The notes under the pieces are model-generated. The model did no database searches. It was not told where the DNA came from and worked only from the letters and a program-made list of their open reading frames with translations. From Phyllobacterium calauticae (GTDB lineage: Bacteria > Pseudomonadota > Alphaproteobacteria > Rhizobiales > Rhizobiaceae), in contig NZ_JAGENB010000003.1 of assembly GCF_019991125.1 (NCBI RefSeq), forward strand, positions 62,001-126,000: DNA of 64,000 bases. Direction: 5' to 3'. Below, piece by piece: positions 8,954-19,443 of the stretch. Both the position numbers and the translations under genes were made by a program. How positions within the stretch are numbered: position 1 is the stretch's first letter; each line of letters opens with the position of its first letter.

Positions 8954-9604
8954 ATGCCGCTTTCGCGCGCCTATTCCCTGTCGGATTTCATCTTCCCCGT
9001 TCTCACCATGTGCGCGGTCGTGGCCGCGTCCAATATCCTGGTGCAGTACCCGTTCAATCATCTCGGACTGGGCGAAATCCTGACCTACGGCGCTTTCACC
9101 TATCCCGTTGCCTTCCTCGTCAATGACCTGTCGAACCGCCGTTTCGGACCGCAATTCGCCCGCAAGGTCGTCTATGCCGGTTTCGTCATCGCGGTGATTC
9201 TGTCGGTCTGGCTGGCAACGCCGCGCATCGCCATCGCCTCGGGCTCGGCGTTTCTCTGCGCCCAGCTGCTGGATGTCACCGTCTTCAGCAAACTGCGCCA
9301 GCTGACCTGGTGGAAAGCGCCGTTCGCGTCCGCCGTGTTCGGTTCGCTGCTCGATACGCTGCTGTTTTTCTCCATCGCCTTTGCCGCCCAGTTCGCCTGG
9401 ATCGATCTGGCGATGGGTCGTGCCGACTCATCGCTCGCCATGCTGGTGCCTTTCCTCGGCAAGGATATCCCGCTGTGGATGTCGCTCGGCTTCGGCGACC
9501 TGATGGTGAAGATTGTCATGGCCGTGGTGATGCTGGTGCCCTATGGCGCCATTCTTGCCGTCTTCGCGCCGGCGATCTATTCGGCCAACCGGAATTCCAG
9601 ATAA
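8954..9604 (+). CDS. Queuosine precursor transporter (YhhQ/VUT family)
   Basis: Inner-membrane protein of about 216 residues with six to seven hydrophobic helices, of the YhhQ family that takes up the queuosine precursors preQ0/preQ1. Family features visible are TYPVAFLVNDLSNRRFGP near the second helix and the later acidic/serine block. The ATG at 8954 follows AGGA with a short A-run; an upstream ATG at 8897 would place the rpmB terminator inside the coding sequence, so I rejected it. The gene ends at 9604, and an inverted repeat separates it from the convergent cobT. Confidence 0.85.
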   Translation: MPLSRAYSLSDFIFPVLTMCAVVAASNILVQYPFNHLGLGEILTYGAFTYPVAFLVNDLSNRRFGPQFARKVVYAGFVIAVILSVWLATPRIAIASGSAFLCAQLLDVTVFSKLRQLTWWKAPFASAVFGSLLDTLLFFSIAFAAQFAWIDLAMGRADSSLAMLVPFLGKDIPLWMSLGFGDLMVKIVMAVVMLVPYGAILAVFAPAIYSANRNSR

Positions 9605-9667
9605 AGATTTCTCTGCGGGATCGAATCGGCCACCGCGACGACCGCGGGCGGCAGAACCGGAAGAAGA

Positions 9668-9708
9668 ATGAACCGTATGCGCCGACCAAGCAGCGCCATA
9701 CGGTTCAT
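9668..9708. terminator. Inverted repeat between the transporter gene and cobT
   Basis: A 12-bp perfect stem, atgaaccgtatg at 9668-9679 and its complement at 9697-9708, with a 17-base loop, lies exactly between two convergent genes. It is probably a terminator for one or both, though the flanking T-run is poor. Confidence 0.5.
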
Positions 9709-9709
9709 G

Positions 9710-11608
9710 TCAGCGTTTGCGGGCGGCAGATTTGCCCGCGGCGCGGCGCTGTTCCTGCTCTTCAAACAGCGATGCCAACTGCTCGGTCATGGCGCCCGCC
9801 AGCTCTTCCGCATCGACGATGGTCACCGCGCGCCGGTAATAGCGCGTCACATCATGGCCGATGCCGATGGCGATCAGTTCTACCGGCGAGCGCGTCTCGA
9901 TCTCTTCGATCACGGCGCGCAGGTGCCGTTCGAGATAATTGCCGGGATTGACTGACAGGGTGGAATCGTCGACCGGCGCACCGTCGGAAATCATCATCAG
10001 GATCTTGCGCTGCTCTGGCCGACCCAACAGACGCTGATGCGCCCAGATCAGGGCTTCGCCGTCGATGTTTTCCTTCAGCAGCCCTTCGCGCATCATCAGC
10101 CCGAGATTGCGCCTGGAACGGCGCCACGGGGCATCGGCGCGCTTGTAGACGATGTGGCGCAGATCGTTGAGGCGGCCGGGATTGGCAGGCTTGCCGCGCT
10201 CCAGCCAGGCCTCGCGCGCCTGCCCGCCCTTCCATGCCTTGGTGGTGAAGCCGAGAATCTCGACTTTCACACCGCAGCGCTCGAGCGTGCGCGCCAGAAT
10301 GTCGGCGCAGGTCGCCGCGACCGTGATCGGACGGCCACGCATGGAGCCGGAATTGTCGATCAGCAGGGTGACGATCGTATCGCGGAAATCCGTATCGCGT
10401 TCCTGCTTGTAGGACAGGGGCTGCGTCGGATCGATGACCACACGCACGAGACGCGCCGAATCGAGATAGCCCTCTTCCAGATCGAAATCCCAGGAACGGT
10501 TCTGCTGCGCCATCAGGCGCCGCTGCAGGCGGTTGGCCAGGCGGCCGACGACGCCGGAAAGATTGGCGAGCTGCTTGTCGAGGAAAGCCCGGAGGCGCTC
10601 CAGCTCCGCATCGTCGCACAGTTCTTCCGCATCGGTGGTTTCGTCGAATTCCTGGGTGAAGACCTTGTAGCCGCTTTCGCTGCCAAGATTGGAAAACGGC
10701 TGGTTCGGACGGCGTGCCTCGCCGGGCATTTCCGCATCCGTATCCGCATCGTCGTCAATCTCGTCGGAGGAAGCATCGGCGGCCTCGGTCTCGCCCGACT
10801 GGCTGTCGTCGCTGGAGCTTTCCGAATCATCGTCCTCGGACGCGTCACTGCCCTGGTCTTCGTCGGAACCGCCCTCGTTGTTCTCTTCGGGCTCCGGTGT
10901 GTCCTCGTTGTTTTCCTGGTCCTCGTCCTGCTCGCTTTCCTGCGACAGCTCTTCGGCCATCTCCATGGAGGCCAGCATTTCGCGGACGACGCGGGCGAAA
11001 GCGTTCTGGTCGTTGATCTTGTCGCCGAGATGCTCGAGGTCGGCCGCTGCCTTTTCCTCGATCCAGTCACGCCAGAGGTCGACGACATTGCCGGCGGACT
11101 CGGGCGCCTTGCGGCCCGTCAGCTTCTCGCGCACCACAAGCGCTATCGCTTCTTCCAGCGGTGCTTCGGCCTTGTCGGTGATGGCCGGGAAATTGGCGCG
11201 GGAATATTTGTCCGACAGCATCGAACTGAGATTCTCGGCCATGCCGTCCATGCGCAGGGCACCGATTGCCTCGACGCGCGCCTGTTCGACCGCATCGAAA
11301 ATGGCACGCGCCTGCTTGCCTTCCGGCGCTAGCGTCGCATGAATGCGGTCGTTGTGGCATGCCTTACGCAACGCCATGGAATCGCCGATGCCGCGGGTAA
11401 CCGCGATATCGTTCGCCGTCGGACGCTTGGGCAGGTCGGGCAGACGCGCCCGATGCCCCGTCAGGGCCGGGCGATCATTGCCAAACCCGACTTCCATTTC
11501 ATGATCACCGGCAATGGCCCGCATGCAGGCCGTAACCGCGCGCTTGAAGGGCTCGGAATCAACCGGGCCTTTCGGATTTGTGCGTGAATTGTCTCCCGGG
11601 CCCGCCAT
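9710..11608 (-). CDS. cobT: Aerobic cobaltochelatase subunit CobT
   Basis: One of the three subunits (CobN, CobS, CobT) of the ATP-dependent chelatase that inserts cobalt into hydrogenobyrinic acid diamide in the aerobic B12 pathway. It has 632 residues. The middle (about 220-300) is a very acidic low-complexity stretch rich in Glu, Asp and Ser, as in known CobT. The C-terminal third is a von Willebrand A-type domain with the MIDAS motif in [13 protein letters not shown]. The C-terminal tail is basic. It is 13 bases behind cobS on the same strand. cobN is not in this window. Confidence 0.95.
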   Translation of the reverse strand: MAGPGDNSRTNPKGPVDSEPFKRAVTACMRAIAGDHEMEVGFGNDRPALTGHRARLPDLPKRPTANDIAVTRGIGDSMALRKACHNDRIHATLAPEGKQARAIFDAVEQARVEAIGALRMDGMAENLSSMLSDKYSRANFPAITDKAEAPLEEAIALVVREKLTGRKAPESAGNVVDLWRDWIEEKAAADLEHLGDKINDQNAFARVVREMLASMEMAEELSQESEQDEDQENNEDTPEPEENNEGGSDEDQGSDASEDDDSESSSDDSQSGETEAADASSDEIDDDADTDAEMPGEARRPNQPFSNLGSESGYKVFTQEFDETTDAEELCDDAELERLRAFLDKQLANLSGVVGRLANRLQRRLMAQQNRSWDFDLEEGYLDSARLVRVVIDPTQPLSYKQERDTDFRDTIVTLLIDNSGSMRGRPITVAATCADILARTLERCGVKVEILGFTTKAWKGGQAREAWLERGKPANPGRLNDLRHIVYKRADAPWRRSRRNLGLMMREGLLKENIDGEALIWAHQRLLGRPEQRKILMMISDGAPVDDSTLSVNPGNYLERHLRAVIEEIETRSPVELIAIGIGHDVTRYYRRAVTIVDAEELAGAMTEQLASLFEEQEQRRAAGKSAARKR

Positions 11609-11621
11609 GCTCTGATGACGC

Positions 11622-12611
11622 TCAGCCTATGACCACATTGGCCGTCGACTCCGGCAGTTCCTTGCCGAACGCACGCTGATAGAACTCGGCAACGATCGGA
11701 CGTTCCAGTTCATCGCACTTGTTGAGGAAGGTCAGGCGGAAGGCGAAACCGACATCCTTGAAGATATCGGCATTTTCAGCCCAGGTGATGACCGTACGCG
11801 GGCTCATCACCGTGGAGAGATCGCCATTGATGAAGGCGGCACGGGTCATGTCGGCAACGCGGACCATCTTCGAGACGATCTCCTTGCCTTCCTTGTTCTG
11901 GTAGTGCTTGGCCTTAGCCAGAACGATGGCGGCTTCATTGTCATGCGGCAGATAGTTGAGCGTCGTCACGATGGACCAGCGGTCCATCTGCGCCTGGTTG
12001 ATCTGCTGCGTGCCGTGGTAGAGACCGGTTGTATCGCCGAGACCGACGGTGTTGGCTGTCGCGAACAGGCGGAACGCCGGGTGCGGACGGATCACGCGGC
12101 TCTGGTCGAGCAGGGTCAGGCGGCCGGACGATTCGAGCACGCGCTGGATCACGAACATCACGTCCGGACGGCCGGCATCATACTCGTCGAACACCAGCGC
12201 CACATTGTGCTGATAGGCCCATGGCAGGATACCGTCGCGGAATTCGGTGATCTGCATGCCGTCCTTGACGACGATGGCATCCTTGCCGACGAGATCGATA
12301 CGGCTGACATGGCTGTCGAGATTGACGCGCACGCACGGCCAGTTGAGGCGGGCGGCGACCTGTTCGATGTGGGTCGACTTGCCTGTGCCGTGGTAGCCGG
12401 ACACCATGACGCGCCGGTTGAAGGCAAACCCGGCCAGAATGGCCAGCGTGGTCTGCTTGTCGAACAGATAATCCGGATCGGTCTCCGGCACGTAAGCATC
12501 GCCTGCCTTGTAGGCAGGGACCATCATGTCGGTATCAAATCCGAAAAGCTTTGCGGCAGAAACCGTAGTATCCGGCAAATTCGCAATATCGCGATCAACC
12601 TTATTCATCAT
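11622..12611 (-). CDS. cobS: Aerobic cobaltochelatase subunit CobS (AAA+ ATPase)
   Basis: MoxR-type AAA+ ATPase of 329 residues that forms a ring with CobT and powers cobalt insertion by CobN. The Walker A motif, GYHGTGKST, is at about residues 72-80, and the Walker B is in [13 protein letters not shown]. The N-terminal segment with [13 protein letters not shown] is typical of CobS. It is followed at once by cobT and preceded by a J-domain gene on the same strand, an order conserved in Rhizobiales. No B12 riboswitch could be recognised upstream. Confidence 0.95.
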   Translation of the reverse strand: MMNKVDRDIANLPDTTVSAAKLFGFDTDMMVPAYKAGDAYVPETDPDYLFDKQTTLAILAGFAFNRRVMVSGYHGTGKSTHIEQVAARLNWPCVRVNLDSHVSRIDLVGKDAIVVKDGMQITEFRDGILPWAYQHNVALVFDEYDAGRPDVMFVIQRVLESSGRLTLLDQSRVIRPHPAFRLFATANTVGLGDTTGLYHGTQQINQAQMDRWSIVTTLNYLPHDNEAAIVLAKAKHYQNKEGKEIVSKMVRVADMTRAAFINGDLSTVMSPRTVITWAENADIFKDVGFAFRLTFLNKCDELERPIVAEFYQRAFGKELPESTANVVIG

Positions 12612-12702
12612 GCCTCCAGCGCGACTGCACGCGCAGACGCAATAAGATAGTCACACCCATGAAGCCTCGACGGGAGGCTTCGAATTCAGCCAAACATGGT
12701 CC

Positions 12703-13356
12703 TTAGCAAAAACCAGCCTGTTTGAGCAATTGATAAGCCTGGATAACGTCGCGGAAACGATCCTCGGAAGCCCGATCACCGCCGTTTGCATCGGGATGAT
12801 GGCGCTTCACCAGTTCTTTATAGCGCGACTTGATGTCTTCGCCAGTGGCTTTTACATCAAGACCGAGAGTATCCAGCGCTTTTGCCTCCAAAGGCTTGGC
12901 CTTGCGCAGGCGCGCACTCGGCCGTGCATCACCGAACACGCTGTTCGGATCACGGAAACGGTTCTGATAGGCAGCCCGGCCCGAACGCAGCTTGGAAAAG
13001 TCCGGCGACGTCTTGGCACCGCCGGACGCTGCAGCCGCCGCGCTGGCGCCAGCGCCGCTGCCCGGCAGGCCCGCGACGGTCCAGGTCGGCCGGTCGCCGG
13101 TCAGGGCTTCCTTTTGATAACGCGCAACTTCCACATCGGAGAGGCCAGAAAAATAATTGTAGCCTTTGTTGTACTCGCGGACATGATCGATGCAGAAATG
13201 GAAGAACTCGCCTTCCTTCATGCGCCCAACCGGTGCACGGTGCGGACCCGGCTTGTCGCAGCCATCCCACTGGCACGCGGGAATGCGCGATTTCTCCTCT
13301 TCCACCTTTTTCGGGCGGATGCGGATGCTGTCAAAATATTTCGAATTTGAGGTCAT
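12703..13356 (-). CDS. J-domain (DnaJ-like) protein
   Basis: A 217-residue protein whose C-terminal 55 residues form a J domain with the diagnostic HPD at 187-189 (in KELVKRHHPDANGG). It should stimulate an Hsp70 partner. The N-terminal half has a cysteine/histidine set (C28, C33, H39, H53, C55, H58) that could bind a metal; the middle is Ala/Gly-rich. It precedes cobS-cobT, so a link to assembly of the cobaltochelatase is conceivable but unproven. The 91-base gap to cobS contains an 8-bp hairpin (12661-12681). It diverges from bolA. Confidence 0.88.
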   Translation of the reverse strand: MTSNSKYFDSIRIRPKKVEEEKSRIPACQWDGCDKPGPHRAPVGRMKEGEFFHFCIDHVREYNKGYNYFSGLSDVEVARYQKEALTGDRPTWTVAGLPGSGAGASAAAAASGGAKTSPDFSKLRSGRAAYQNRFRDPNSVFGDARPSARLRKAKPLEAKALDTLGLDVKATGEDIKSRYKELVKRHHPDANGGDRASEDRFRDVIQAYQLLKQAGFC

Positions 13357-13499
13357 TGCGTACGATTATCAACGGATTGGTTTACAAGACAAGAATTGAC
13401 AATTGCCCATGGATCAACCTAACGCCTGAAATGGCGGTAAATTTGTGATCATGTACGGGTTTGCCAAATGAAACTACCATATGGGCGCAGGAGAACGAA

Positions 13500-13802
13500 A
13501 TGTCCACTCAGTCAGCGATCGAAAACAAACTGACGCAGGCTTTTCATCCTGTTTCATTGACCGTTATCAACGAGAGCCACCTTCATGCCGGCCACCATCA
13601 TGAAGACAGCGGGCATCATGCCACATTCGACGGTTCGGGTGAAACGCATTTTCGCGTGCGCATTGTCGCAGAAGCTTTTGCGGGCCTGTCGCGCGTCGCG
13701 CGGCACAGGGCGATCAACGAGGTACTGAAGGACGAACTGGCCGGCAGCGTCCACGCGCTCGCACTGGAACCGGCAGCTCCCGGCGAAGCGACACGCCGCT
13801 AG
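13500..13802 (+). CDS. BolA family protein
   Basis: Small BolA-fold protein of 100 residues, a partner of monothiol glutaredoxins in iron-sulfur and redox regulation. The ATG at 13500 follows GGAG with good spacing; the longer frame from 13461 adds 13 residues without family similarity. The family pattern is clear: AFHPVSLTVINESHLHAGH (shown in part as NESHLHAGH), then FRVRIVAEAFAGLSRVARHR and LAGSVHALAL. His residues expected in the Fe-S interface are present. It lies opposite the J-domain gene across a short shared promoter region. Confidence 0.92.
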   Translation: MSTQSAIENKLTQAFHPVSLTVINESHLHAGHHHEDSGHHATFDGSGETHFRVRIVAEAFAGLSRVARHRAINEVLKDELAGSVHALALEPAAPGEATRR

Positions 13803-13814
13803 AGGCTTTCCTGC

Positions 13815-14339
13815 CTAAACCTCCTCGCTTTGCATCAGTTGCCGTTGCAGGCGGGCGATCATCTGCGCCTGCAACTCGCTCTCCCCGCCATAGGCGGCGG
13901 CAGTCTGCCACAGCATGCCGATCAGCTGAAAACGCTCGTCCACGCTCAGGCGCGCCCGCAGCATCGGCACCATATCGTCAGCCATCGAGGGGAATGAACC
14001 CCGGCGTCTGGTATAGCGCCAGGCTTTGCGAAACATCGCATCCGGAGCGCCGATCCCCAGCGGACCGGCCACCAGCGCGATGATCTGCCGTCTTTCAGCC
14101 TGGGTCAGCGGCGCACCGGTGCGCACGAGCTGGATCATCAGCACGGTTGCCGCCAGCCGTGGATCACAGATCCGGCTATGGCGCGAACCAACGAGACGGT
14201 CGAATACCCGCTTGCTCCTGTTTCTCAGACGAGGCGTATTTCTGTCCAGATCCCGAATGGAACGAGCGGCCCATTGCAGCCGAAACATCCAGTAAAAAAT
14301 CGCGGCAATTCCACTTAAAATGGCAATAACAATATGCAT
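13815..14339 (-). CDS. TerB-like helical protein with N-terminal membrane anchor
   Basis: A 174-residue protein. Residues 1-25 are hydrophobic and probably a membrane anchor. The rest is all-helical, and two blocks look like the TerB/DjlA N-terminal domain: ATVLMIQLVRTGAPLTQAER in the first half and SVDERFQLIGMLWQTAAAYG in the second. In other proteins that domain senses or binds partners at the membrane. The usual metal-binding acidic residues are partly missing (the first 'DG' is replaced by 'TG'). The function is unknown; the domain call is by eye. Confidence 0.55.
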   Translation of the reverse strand: MHIVIAILSGIAAIFYWMFRLQWAARSIRDLDRNTPRLRNRSKRVFDRLVGSRHSRICDPRLAATVLMIQLVRTGAPLTQAERRQIIALVAGPLGIGAPDAMFRKAWRYTRRRGSFPSMADDMVPMLRARLSVDERFQLIGMLWQTAAAYGGESELQAQMIARLQRQLMQSEEV

Positions 14340-14413
14340 GCAGCCCCTAGCTTATGCGCAGGAAAGCGTCTGAAAAAACAATATCTTAAAATAATCGAAC
14401 CAGTGGCGGCAGC

Positions 14414-15703
14414 TTAACTGGTTTTGCCCTTTTCGTCATCCTCCAAAGGTCGAATACGAAGCCGGGTAATGCGGTTTTTTTCCCGCTTCAGCACGGTGAA
14501 GCGCTTGCCGTGGAAGGTGAATGCCTGTTTTTCCGTGGGGATGCTCTGGGTTTCGTGGATGACGAGACCGGCAATGGTCGTGGCCTCAGCATCCGGCAGG
14601 TTCCAGTCGAGCGCCCGGTTGAGGTCGCGGATCGGAACCGAGCCATCAACCAATACCGACCCATCCGGCTGGGGGCGGCAGCCTTGAACGTCGATGTCGT
14701 GCTCGTCGGCGATATCGCCGACGATCTCCTCGAGAATGTCTTCGAGCGTGATCAGGCCCTGCACGTCGCCATATTCATCCACGACGATGGCGATATGCGC
14801 CTTGCGGCGCAGGAAGGCATTGAGCTGATCCTGCAGGGTTGTCGTATCGGGCACGAACCAGGGCTTGGTCGCCACCTTCATGATGTTGATCTTGGAGAAA
14901 TCCCGGTTGGAATCGCGGATGGCCCGCACCAGGTCCTTGGCATGCACGACACCGACAATATTGTCGTTGTCACCGCGCCAGACCGGAATGCGGGTGTGGT
15001 GGCTCGCCAGAATCTGGCCGATGATCTCCTCGATCGGATCATCGGCATTGATCGAATCCATATCCGTCCGGTGGATCATGACGTCATAGACTTCGAGCTC
15101 GCGCAGATCGAGCAGACCGCCGATCTGGTCGCGGTCGCGCTTCACCACCGAACCCTCCCGGTGCAGGAGATCGACGGCGCCGCGCAGTTCCTCCTGCGCC
15201 GACAGCATCGATTTCACCGAACCGAGATCGATACCGAACAGACCGAGGATACGGCGCACGATCCAGTTGATGAGGTCCGACAGCGGGCCGAAGATGAACA
15301 CGGCAACTTGTGCGAACCGCACCAGCGCCAGCGCATTGCGGTCGGGGCTCGATATCGCCCAGGATTTCGGCAGCACTTCGGCGAAGATCACCAGAAGCAC
15401 GGTCATGATCGCGGTGGCATAGGCAACGCCCGCCTGTCCGAACAGGTTGAGCAGCATGCTCGTGGTCAGGGATGACGCAAGAATATTGATGAGATTGTTG
15501 CCGATCAGCATGACACCGATCAGGCGGTCGCGCTTTTCGATGAGACCTTCGACAACCGTTGCACGGTCATCGCCGCGCTTCGAGAGCCGGTGCATCCGGG
15601 CGCGCGACACGGCGGTCAGCGCGGTTTCGGATCCTGAAAAAAGACCAGACATCAGGATCAGAAGGAAAATGATTCCGCAAAAGATCCAGAGTTCCAGGTT
15701 CAT
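14414..15703 (-). CDS. CNNM/CBS membrane protein, CorC/HlyC family
   Basis: Integral membrane protein of 429 residues: an N-terminal DUF21 (CNNM) domain with about four helices, a CBS pair (roughly 205-325, with [10 protein letters not shown] and [19 protein letters not shown]) and a C-terminal CorC_HlyC domain. Proteins of this kind are tied to magnesium/cobalt efflux or Mg homeostasis; the old name 'hemolysin' is misleading. Its start overlaps the aroB stop by four bases, so it is coupled to aroK-aroB. This linkage is common in Rhizobiales. Confidence 0.88.
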   Translation of the reverse strand: MNLELWIFCGIIFLLILMSGLFSGSETALTAVSRARMHRLSKRGDDRATVVEGLIEKRDRLIGVMLIGNNLINILASSLTTSMLLNLFGQAGVAYATAIMTVLLVIFAEVLPKSWAISSPDRNALALVRFAQVAVFIFGPLSDLINWIVRRILGLFGIDLGSVKSMLSAQEELRGAVDLLHREGSVVKRDRDQIGGLLDLRELEVYDVMIHRTDMDSINADDPIEEIIGQILASHHTRIPVWRGDNDNIVGVVHAKDLVRAIRDSNRDFSKINIMKVATKPWFVPDTTTLQDQLNAFLRRKAHIAIVVDEYGDVQGLITLEDILEEIVGDIADEHDIDVQGCRPQPDGSVLVDGSVPIRDLNRALDWNLPDAEATTIAGLVIHETQSIPTEKQAFTFHGKRFTVLKREKNRITRLRIRPLEDDEKGKTS

Positions 15704-16815
15704 TTTGGGTGTTTCTCCTGCAAAAAGCTGAGAACGGCCGATGGCGGCACATCCCGGGCGATAAAGGACTGGCCGATACCGCGGGTGAGAATGAAGGTCA
15801 GCGTGCCCCGCGTCACCTTCTTATCCTGGGCAATATACTCCATCAGCCTCTCCGCCGGCGGCAAGGCACCGGGAATGTCGTCGATGGAAACCGGCAGCCC
15901 GACCTGCCGCAAATGCGCTTCGACCCGCCGGGCATCGTCGGCGCTCGCCAGATTCATCTTAACCGAAAACTGGTGGGCGAGGACCATGCCGATGGCAACG
16001 CCTTCGCCATGCACGAGACGGGCGGAATCGTATTGCGTGGCTGTCTCCAGCGCGTGGCCGAATGTGTGGCCGAGATTGAGCAGCGCCCGGTCGCCGGTTT
16101 CGCGCTCGTCGCGCGCCACGACATCGGCCTTTGACTGGCAGGATACGGCAATGGCGTGGGTCCGCTCCGGCCCGCCGCCAAAAATGCCCTGCCAGTTCGT
16201 CTCCAGCCATGCGAAGAAATCCGGCCGGTCGATCAGCCCGTATTTGGCAACTTCCGCATAGCCGGCGCGAAATTCGCGCGGGCTCAACGTGTCGAGCACA
16301 TCCGTATCGGCCAGCACCAGTTGCGGCTGGTAGAAAGCACCGACAAGGTTCTTGCCATGCGCCGTGTTGATGCCGGTCTTGCCGCCAACGGATGAATCCA
16401 CCTGGGCCAACAGGGAGGTCGGTATCTGCACGAAGCCCATGCCGCGCCGGGCGATGCTTGCGGCAAAGCCCGCGAGATCGCCGATCACGCCGCCGCCAAA
16501 GGCGATGACGATATCGCCCCGCTCCAGCCGGGCAGCCAGAATGGCATTGGTGACGGTTTCGAGCGTGGCAAAACCTTTCGACTTTTCACCGGGGGCAACG
16601 AGAACCGGCGTCGATTCGATGCCGGCGGCCTTCAGGCTGTCAACCAGGCGCTGCAGATGCAGCGCGGCAACGTTCTCGTCCGTGACGATGGCCACCCGCC
16701 CTGCGCCCGTGCGCCCGGCAATCTCCTGCCCGGCGCGCTCGATCAGGCCCGCGCCGATGAGAATGTCGTAGGAACGGTCTCCGAGTTTGACCGGAACTGT
16801 CGTCAGGGCGCTCAT
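15700..16815 (-). CDS. aroB: 3-dehydroquinate synthase
   Basis: Second enzyme of the shikimate pathway; it uses NAD+ and a divalent metal to cyclise DAHP into 3-dehydroquinate. The 371 residues show the nucleotide-binding block [21 protein letters not shown] (key part GGGVIGD), then [21 protein letters not shown] and the metal ligands in [21 protein letters not shown] and HGEGVAIGM. It overlaps the aroK stop by four bases and the CorC-like start by four bases, giving a tight aroK-aroB-CorC operon. Confidence 0.96.
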   Translation of the reverse strand: MSALTTVPVKLGDRSYDILIGAGLIERAGQEIAGRTGAGRVAIVTDENVAALHLQRLVDSLKAAGIESTPVLVAPGEKSKGFATLETVTNAILAARLERGDIVIAFGGGVIGDLAGFAASIARRGMGFVQIPTSLLAQVDSSVGGKTGINTAHGKNLVGAFYQPQLVLADTDVLDTLSPREFRAGYAEVAKYGLIDRPDFFAWLETNWQGIFGGGPERTHAIAVSCQSKADVVARDERETGDRALLNLGHTFGHALETATQYDSARLVHGEGVAIGMVLAHQFSVKMNLASADDARRVEAHLRQVGLPVSIDDIPGALPPAERLMEYIAQDKKVTRGTLTFILTRGIGQSFIARDVPPSAVLSFLQEKHPK

Positions 16816-17417
16816 CGCGGGGATTCCTTGTTGTCCAGATGCTGCGATACGGCCTGCATCGCTTCAAGCGCGATGATTTCTTTCTTTTCCTCGCGTGAGA
16901 GAATGGTCAGATCCGCCTGCGCGTAAACCGGATAGCGCTCGCTCATCAGCCGTTCCATGACGGCGCGCGGATTGTCGCTTTTCAGGAGCGGCCGGTTCTG
17001 CTTGCGCACCACGCGGTTCATCAGCACGTCGAGTTCGGCATTCAGCCAGATCGATATGCCTTCGGATACGATGGCGCCGCGCGTCTGCTCGTTCATATAG
17101 GCGCCGCCGCCGGTCGCCAGAACGATGGGGCCGTCTTCGAGCATGCGCGCGATAACCCGGCGCTCCAGATCGCGGAATTCCGCTTCACCATAGGCCTCGA
17201 ACAGTTCGGGAATGGTCATGGTCGAGACTTTTTCAATCTCGTTATCGGCGTCAAAAAACGGCAGCTCGACCAGCGAAGCCAGTTTTTTACCCACGGTGGA
17301 TTTGCCTGCGCCCATCAAACCGACGAGCACAATAGACCGGTGCCCCAGGCGCTCCCGGATGGATCGGGCCAACTCCGGAACCTGGGCTGTGCCAAGAATA
17401 TCGTCAATGCTGTTCAT
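16812..17417 (-). CDS. aroK: Shikimate kinase
   Basis: Phosphorylates shikimate at the 3-OH with ATP. The Walker A motif GLMGAGKST is followed by the substrate-binding DADNEIE, the RDLERR lid region and GGGAY, all typical. I chose the ATG at 17417 (201 residues), which matches the length of Brucella-type AroK; a frame open to 17492 would begin at a TTG with residues that do not resemble the family. The start has no clear Shine-Dalgarno sequence. It is first in the aroK-aroB-CorC operon. Confidence 0.93.
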   Translation of the reverse strand: MNSIDDILGTAQVPELARSIRERLGHRSIVLVGLMGAGKSTVGKKLASLVELPFFDADNEIEKVSTMTIPELFEAYGEAEFRDLERRVIARMLEDGPIVLATGGGAYMNEQTRGAIVSEGISIWLNAELDVLMNRVVRKQNRPLLKSDNPRAVMERLMSERYPVYAQADLTILSREEKKEIIALEAMQAVSQHLDNKESPR

Positions 17418-17554
17418 AAATGCGTTTCGACAGGAAAACCGGGCTTTCGTCAAGCAAAGTGTGGGGTTGTCCTTATGTCTGGCCTTCATCAATTCATAAG
17501 AGTTTCCGTTGCAGGATTATGGAACATGGAAAGCCAGCTTGCAAAGTCGATTTG

Positions 17555-17716
17555 ATGCCCACACTGACCCGATTGATCATCACCCTCGCGGTTCTCGCCG
17601 GGCTCGTCTATGCGGGAATGCTGGCGCTGGTGACCTTCGTGCATCCGACGCAGACGGAACTGACCATCCGCATTCCCGCCGAAAAGCTCAATGTCAAACC
17701 CGGCAATCCAAAGTAG
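17555..17716 (+). CDS. Small single-pass membrane protein
   Basis: A 53-residue protein with one strong hydrophobic segment (residues about 4-27, [20 protein letters not shown]) followed by a short polar tail with [17 protein letters not shown] recall similar small proteins just upstream of xerD in Brucella and relatives, usually called hypothetical. The start is uncertain: an in-frame ATG at 17519 follows AGGA more closely and would add 12 residues. It ends four bases before the chosen xerD start and is probably in the same transcript. Confidence 0.6.
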   Translation: MPTLTRLIITLAVLAGLVYAGMLALVTFVHPTQTELTIRIPAEKLNVKPGNPK

Positions 17717-17720
17717 AGCC

Positions 17721-18647
17721 ATGCGTGCAGCAGCAGCGATAGAAACATTTCTTGAGATGATGAGCGCCGAACGCGGCGCGGCGCAGAACACGCTCGAGTC
17801 CTATCGCCGCGACCTGGAGGATGCGGCGGCGTTCGCCAGTGCCGCCGGCGTGCAGCTGACCGTGGCGGAGCCCGCAACAATCCGCGCCTATCTCGACGAT
17901 ATCGCCGGACGCGGCTATGCCGCGACATCGCAGGCACGGCGGCTCTCGGCTCTGCGCCAGTTCTTCCGCTTTCTCTATACGGAAAATATCCGCACCGATG
18001 ACCCGACGGGCACGCTGGACGCGCCAAGGAAGGACCGTTCGCTGCCAAAAATCCTCAGCGAGGCGGATGTCGAGAAACTGCTGGCGCGGGCCGAACTGGA
18101 AACCCTGGACGCGGCGGCCCCGGCGGGCGATCATCTGCGCGCCCTGCGCCTGCATGCGCTGCTGGAAATTCTCTATGCGACGGGCTTGCGCGTTTCCGAG
18201 CTGGTCGGGCTGCCGGTGACGGTTGCCCGGTCCGATCACCGCTTTCTGATGGTGCGCGGCAAGGGCTCGAAGGACCGCATGGTCCCGCTCTCCGGCAAGG
18301 CCCGCACGGCAATGACCACATATCTTGCCGTACGCGATGCCCTGCCGAACCTTGCCGGCAATCCCTGGCTGTTCCCGGCCATCTCCGAAAGCGGTTTTCT
18401 GGCGCGGCAGGTTTTCGCCCGCGAATTGAAGGGGCTGTCCGCCCGTGCCGGACTTGTGACTTCAGCAATCTCGCCGCACGTGTTACGGCATGCCTTCGCC
18501 AGCCATCTCCTGCAGAATGGCGCGGACCTGCGGGCGGTCCAACAATTGCTGGGTCATTCGGATATTTCAACGACCCAGATTTATACCCATGTCATGGAGG
18601 AGCGCTTGCACCGCCTTGTCACGGAGCACCACCCTCTGGCAGACTGA
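17721..18647 (+). CDS. xerD: Tyrosine recombinase XerD
   Basis: Site-specific recombinase that with XerC resolves chromosome dimers at dif. It has an N-terminal SAM-like core-binding domain ([22 protein letters not shown] region) and a C-terminal catalytic domain. Catalytic residues are visible: Arg in [12 protein letters not shown], the H-x-x-R box in [20 protein letters not shown], and the H and Tyr in [15 protein letters not shown]. With the ATG at 17721 it has 308 residues; another ATG at 17691 would overlap the small upstream gene. It is a core chromosomal copy, unrelated to the integrase at 57,891. Confidence 0.92.
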   Translation: MRAAAAIETFLEMMSAERGAAQNTLESYRRDLEDAAAFASAAGVQLTVAEPATIRAYLDDIAGRGYAATSQARRLSALRQFFRFLYTENIRTDDPTGTLDAPRKDRSLPKILSEADVEKLLARAELETLDAAAPAGDHLRALRLHALLEILYATGLRVSELVGLPVTVARSDHRFLMVRGKGSKDRMVPLSGKARTAMTTYLAVRDALPNLAGNPWLFPAISESGFLARQVFARELKGLSARAGLVTSAISPHVLRHAFASHLLQNGADLRAVQQLLGHSDISTTQIYTHVMEERLHRLVTEHHPLAD

Positions 18648-18697
18648 ACCCATTCCCCCGCGAAACAGGCGGGACCATAGACTTGGCGGGACTCTCT

Positions 18698-19228
18698 ATG
18701 TGGCGGCTGTTGAAAAAGCTGTTTTCGAGACCGGAACCGGCGCCTGTCGAAGCCGATAGCGAAGTGATGCGCTTCGACGAAACCGGGTTCACGCGGTCCA
18801 GCCAGCTGATCCGCTCCATGGGCTGGCGGGAGCACTGGGATTGGGACGAGATCGACGGTTTCGGCTTCTCCTTCAAACAGGCCATGTTTCCCGACCCCTG
18901 GTTCGGCGACTACATGGAGAGCGAATGGTTCATCATCGTTGACAACGAAAAGGCACCCGAACACATCTATTTCCATGCGGACTGGCTGAACATCGACCAT
19001 CTTCCGCCCGCCCTTCTGCAGAACATGCCCGGTCTCGACATCGACGAGCTGCGCAAGGGCCTGCACAATGCATCGCAGGGCTTTCACTATTACGACGGCG
19101 AAGGCGCGTGGATCGGCTGGCAGCGCCCAAAACCCGCCAAGCCGGCGAGACCGGCACAGAAGCCGGCGCCGAAACGCAAGACGGCACCGGCCAAACCCCG
19201 GGCATCGACCAGGAAGCCGGATGCATGA
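18698..19228 (+). CDS. Conserved hypothetical protein with basic Pro/Ala/Lys tail
   Basis: About 176 residues, unknown function. Residues 1-125 form an aromatic-rich globular part with repeated tryptophans (GWREHWDWDEIDGFGF, EWFIIVDNE, WIGWQ); the last 45 residues are a Pro/Ala/Lys/Arg-rich tail like those that bind nucleic acid or membranes. I prefer the ATG at 18698 to the TTG at 18683. No signal peptide or membrane helix is seen. It stands alone between xerD and accA. Confidence 0.6.
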   Translation: MWRLLKKLFSRPEPAPVEADSEVMRFDETGFTRSSQLIRSMGWREHWDWDEIDGFGFSFKQAMFPDPWFGDYMESEWFIIVDNEKAPEHIYFHADWLNIDHLPPALLQNMPGLDIDELRKGLHNASQGFHYYDGEGAWIGWQRPKPAKPARPAQKPAPKRKTAPAKPRASTRKPDA

Positions 19229-19443
19229 ACGGCGCCCGCGGCGGCTCTTCCGCCAGGCACGCCACGCAGGCAAGGCCTTGAACTTCGTCCTTATCCACGG
19301 GTTTCCACCACACCTTCGCCGGAATTATCCCTATAACTGGCGCCGCGAACGCGCCTTGTCGGCCATGCTTCCTTGACATGAGCGTCCGCAACAGCCAGTT
19401 AGGTCGTGAAAAATCCACCGTTATGCAGGCAGACACGTCGTCC

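Noticed and set aside
12661-12681. Hairpin between the J-domain gene and cobS as a terminator
   Set aside because: An 8-bp stem is present, but no T-run follows and the genes are probably in one transcript; too weak to list alone.
13357-13499. B12 (cobalamin) riboswitch upstream of the J-domain-cobS-cobT genes
   Set aside because: The gap is short and has no B12-box-like sequence or long structured leader.
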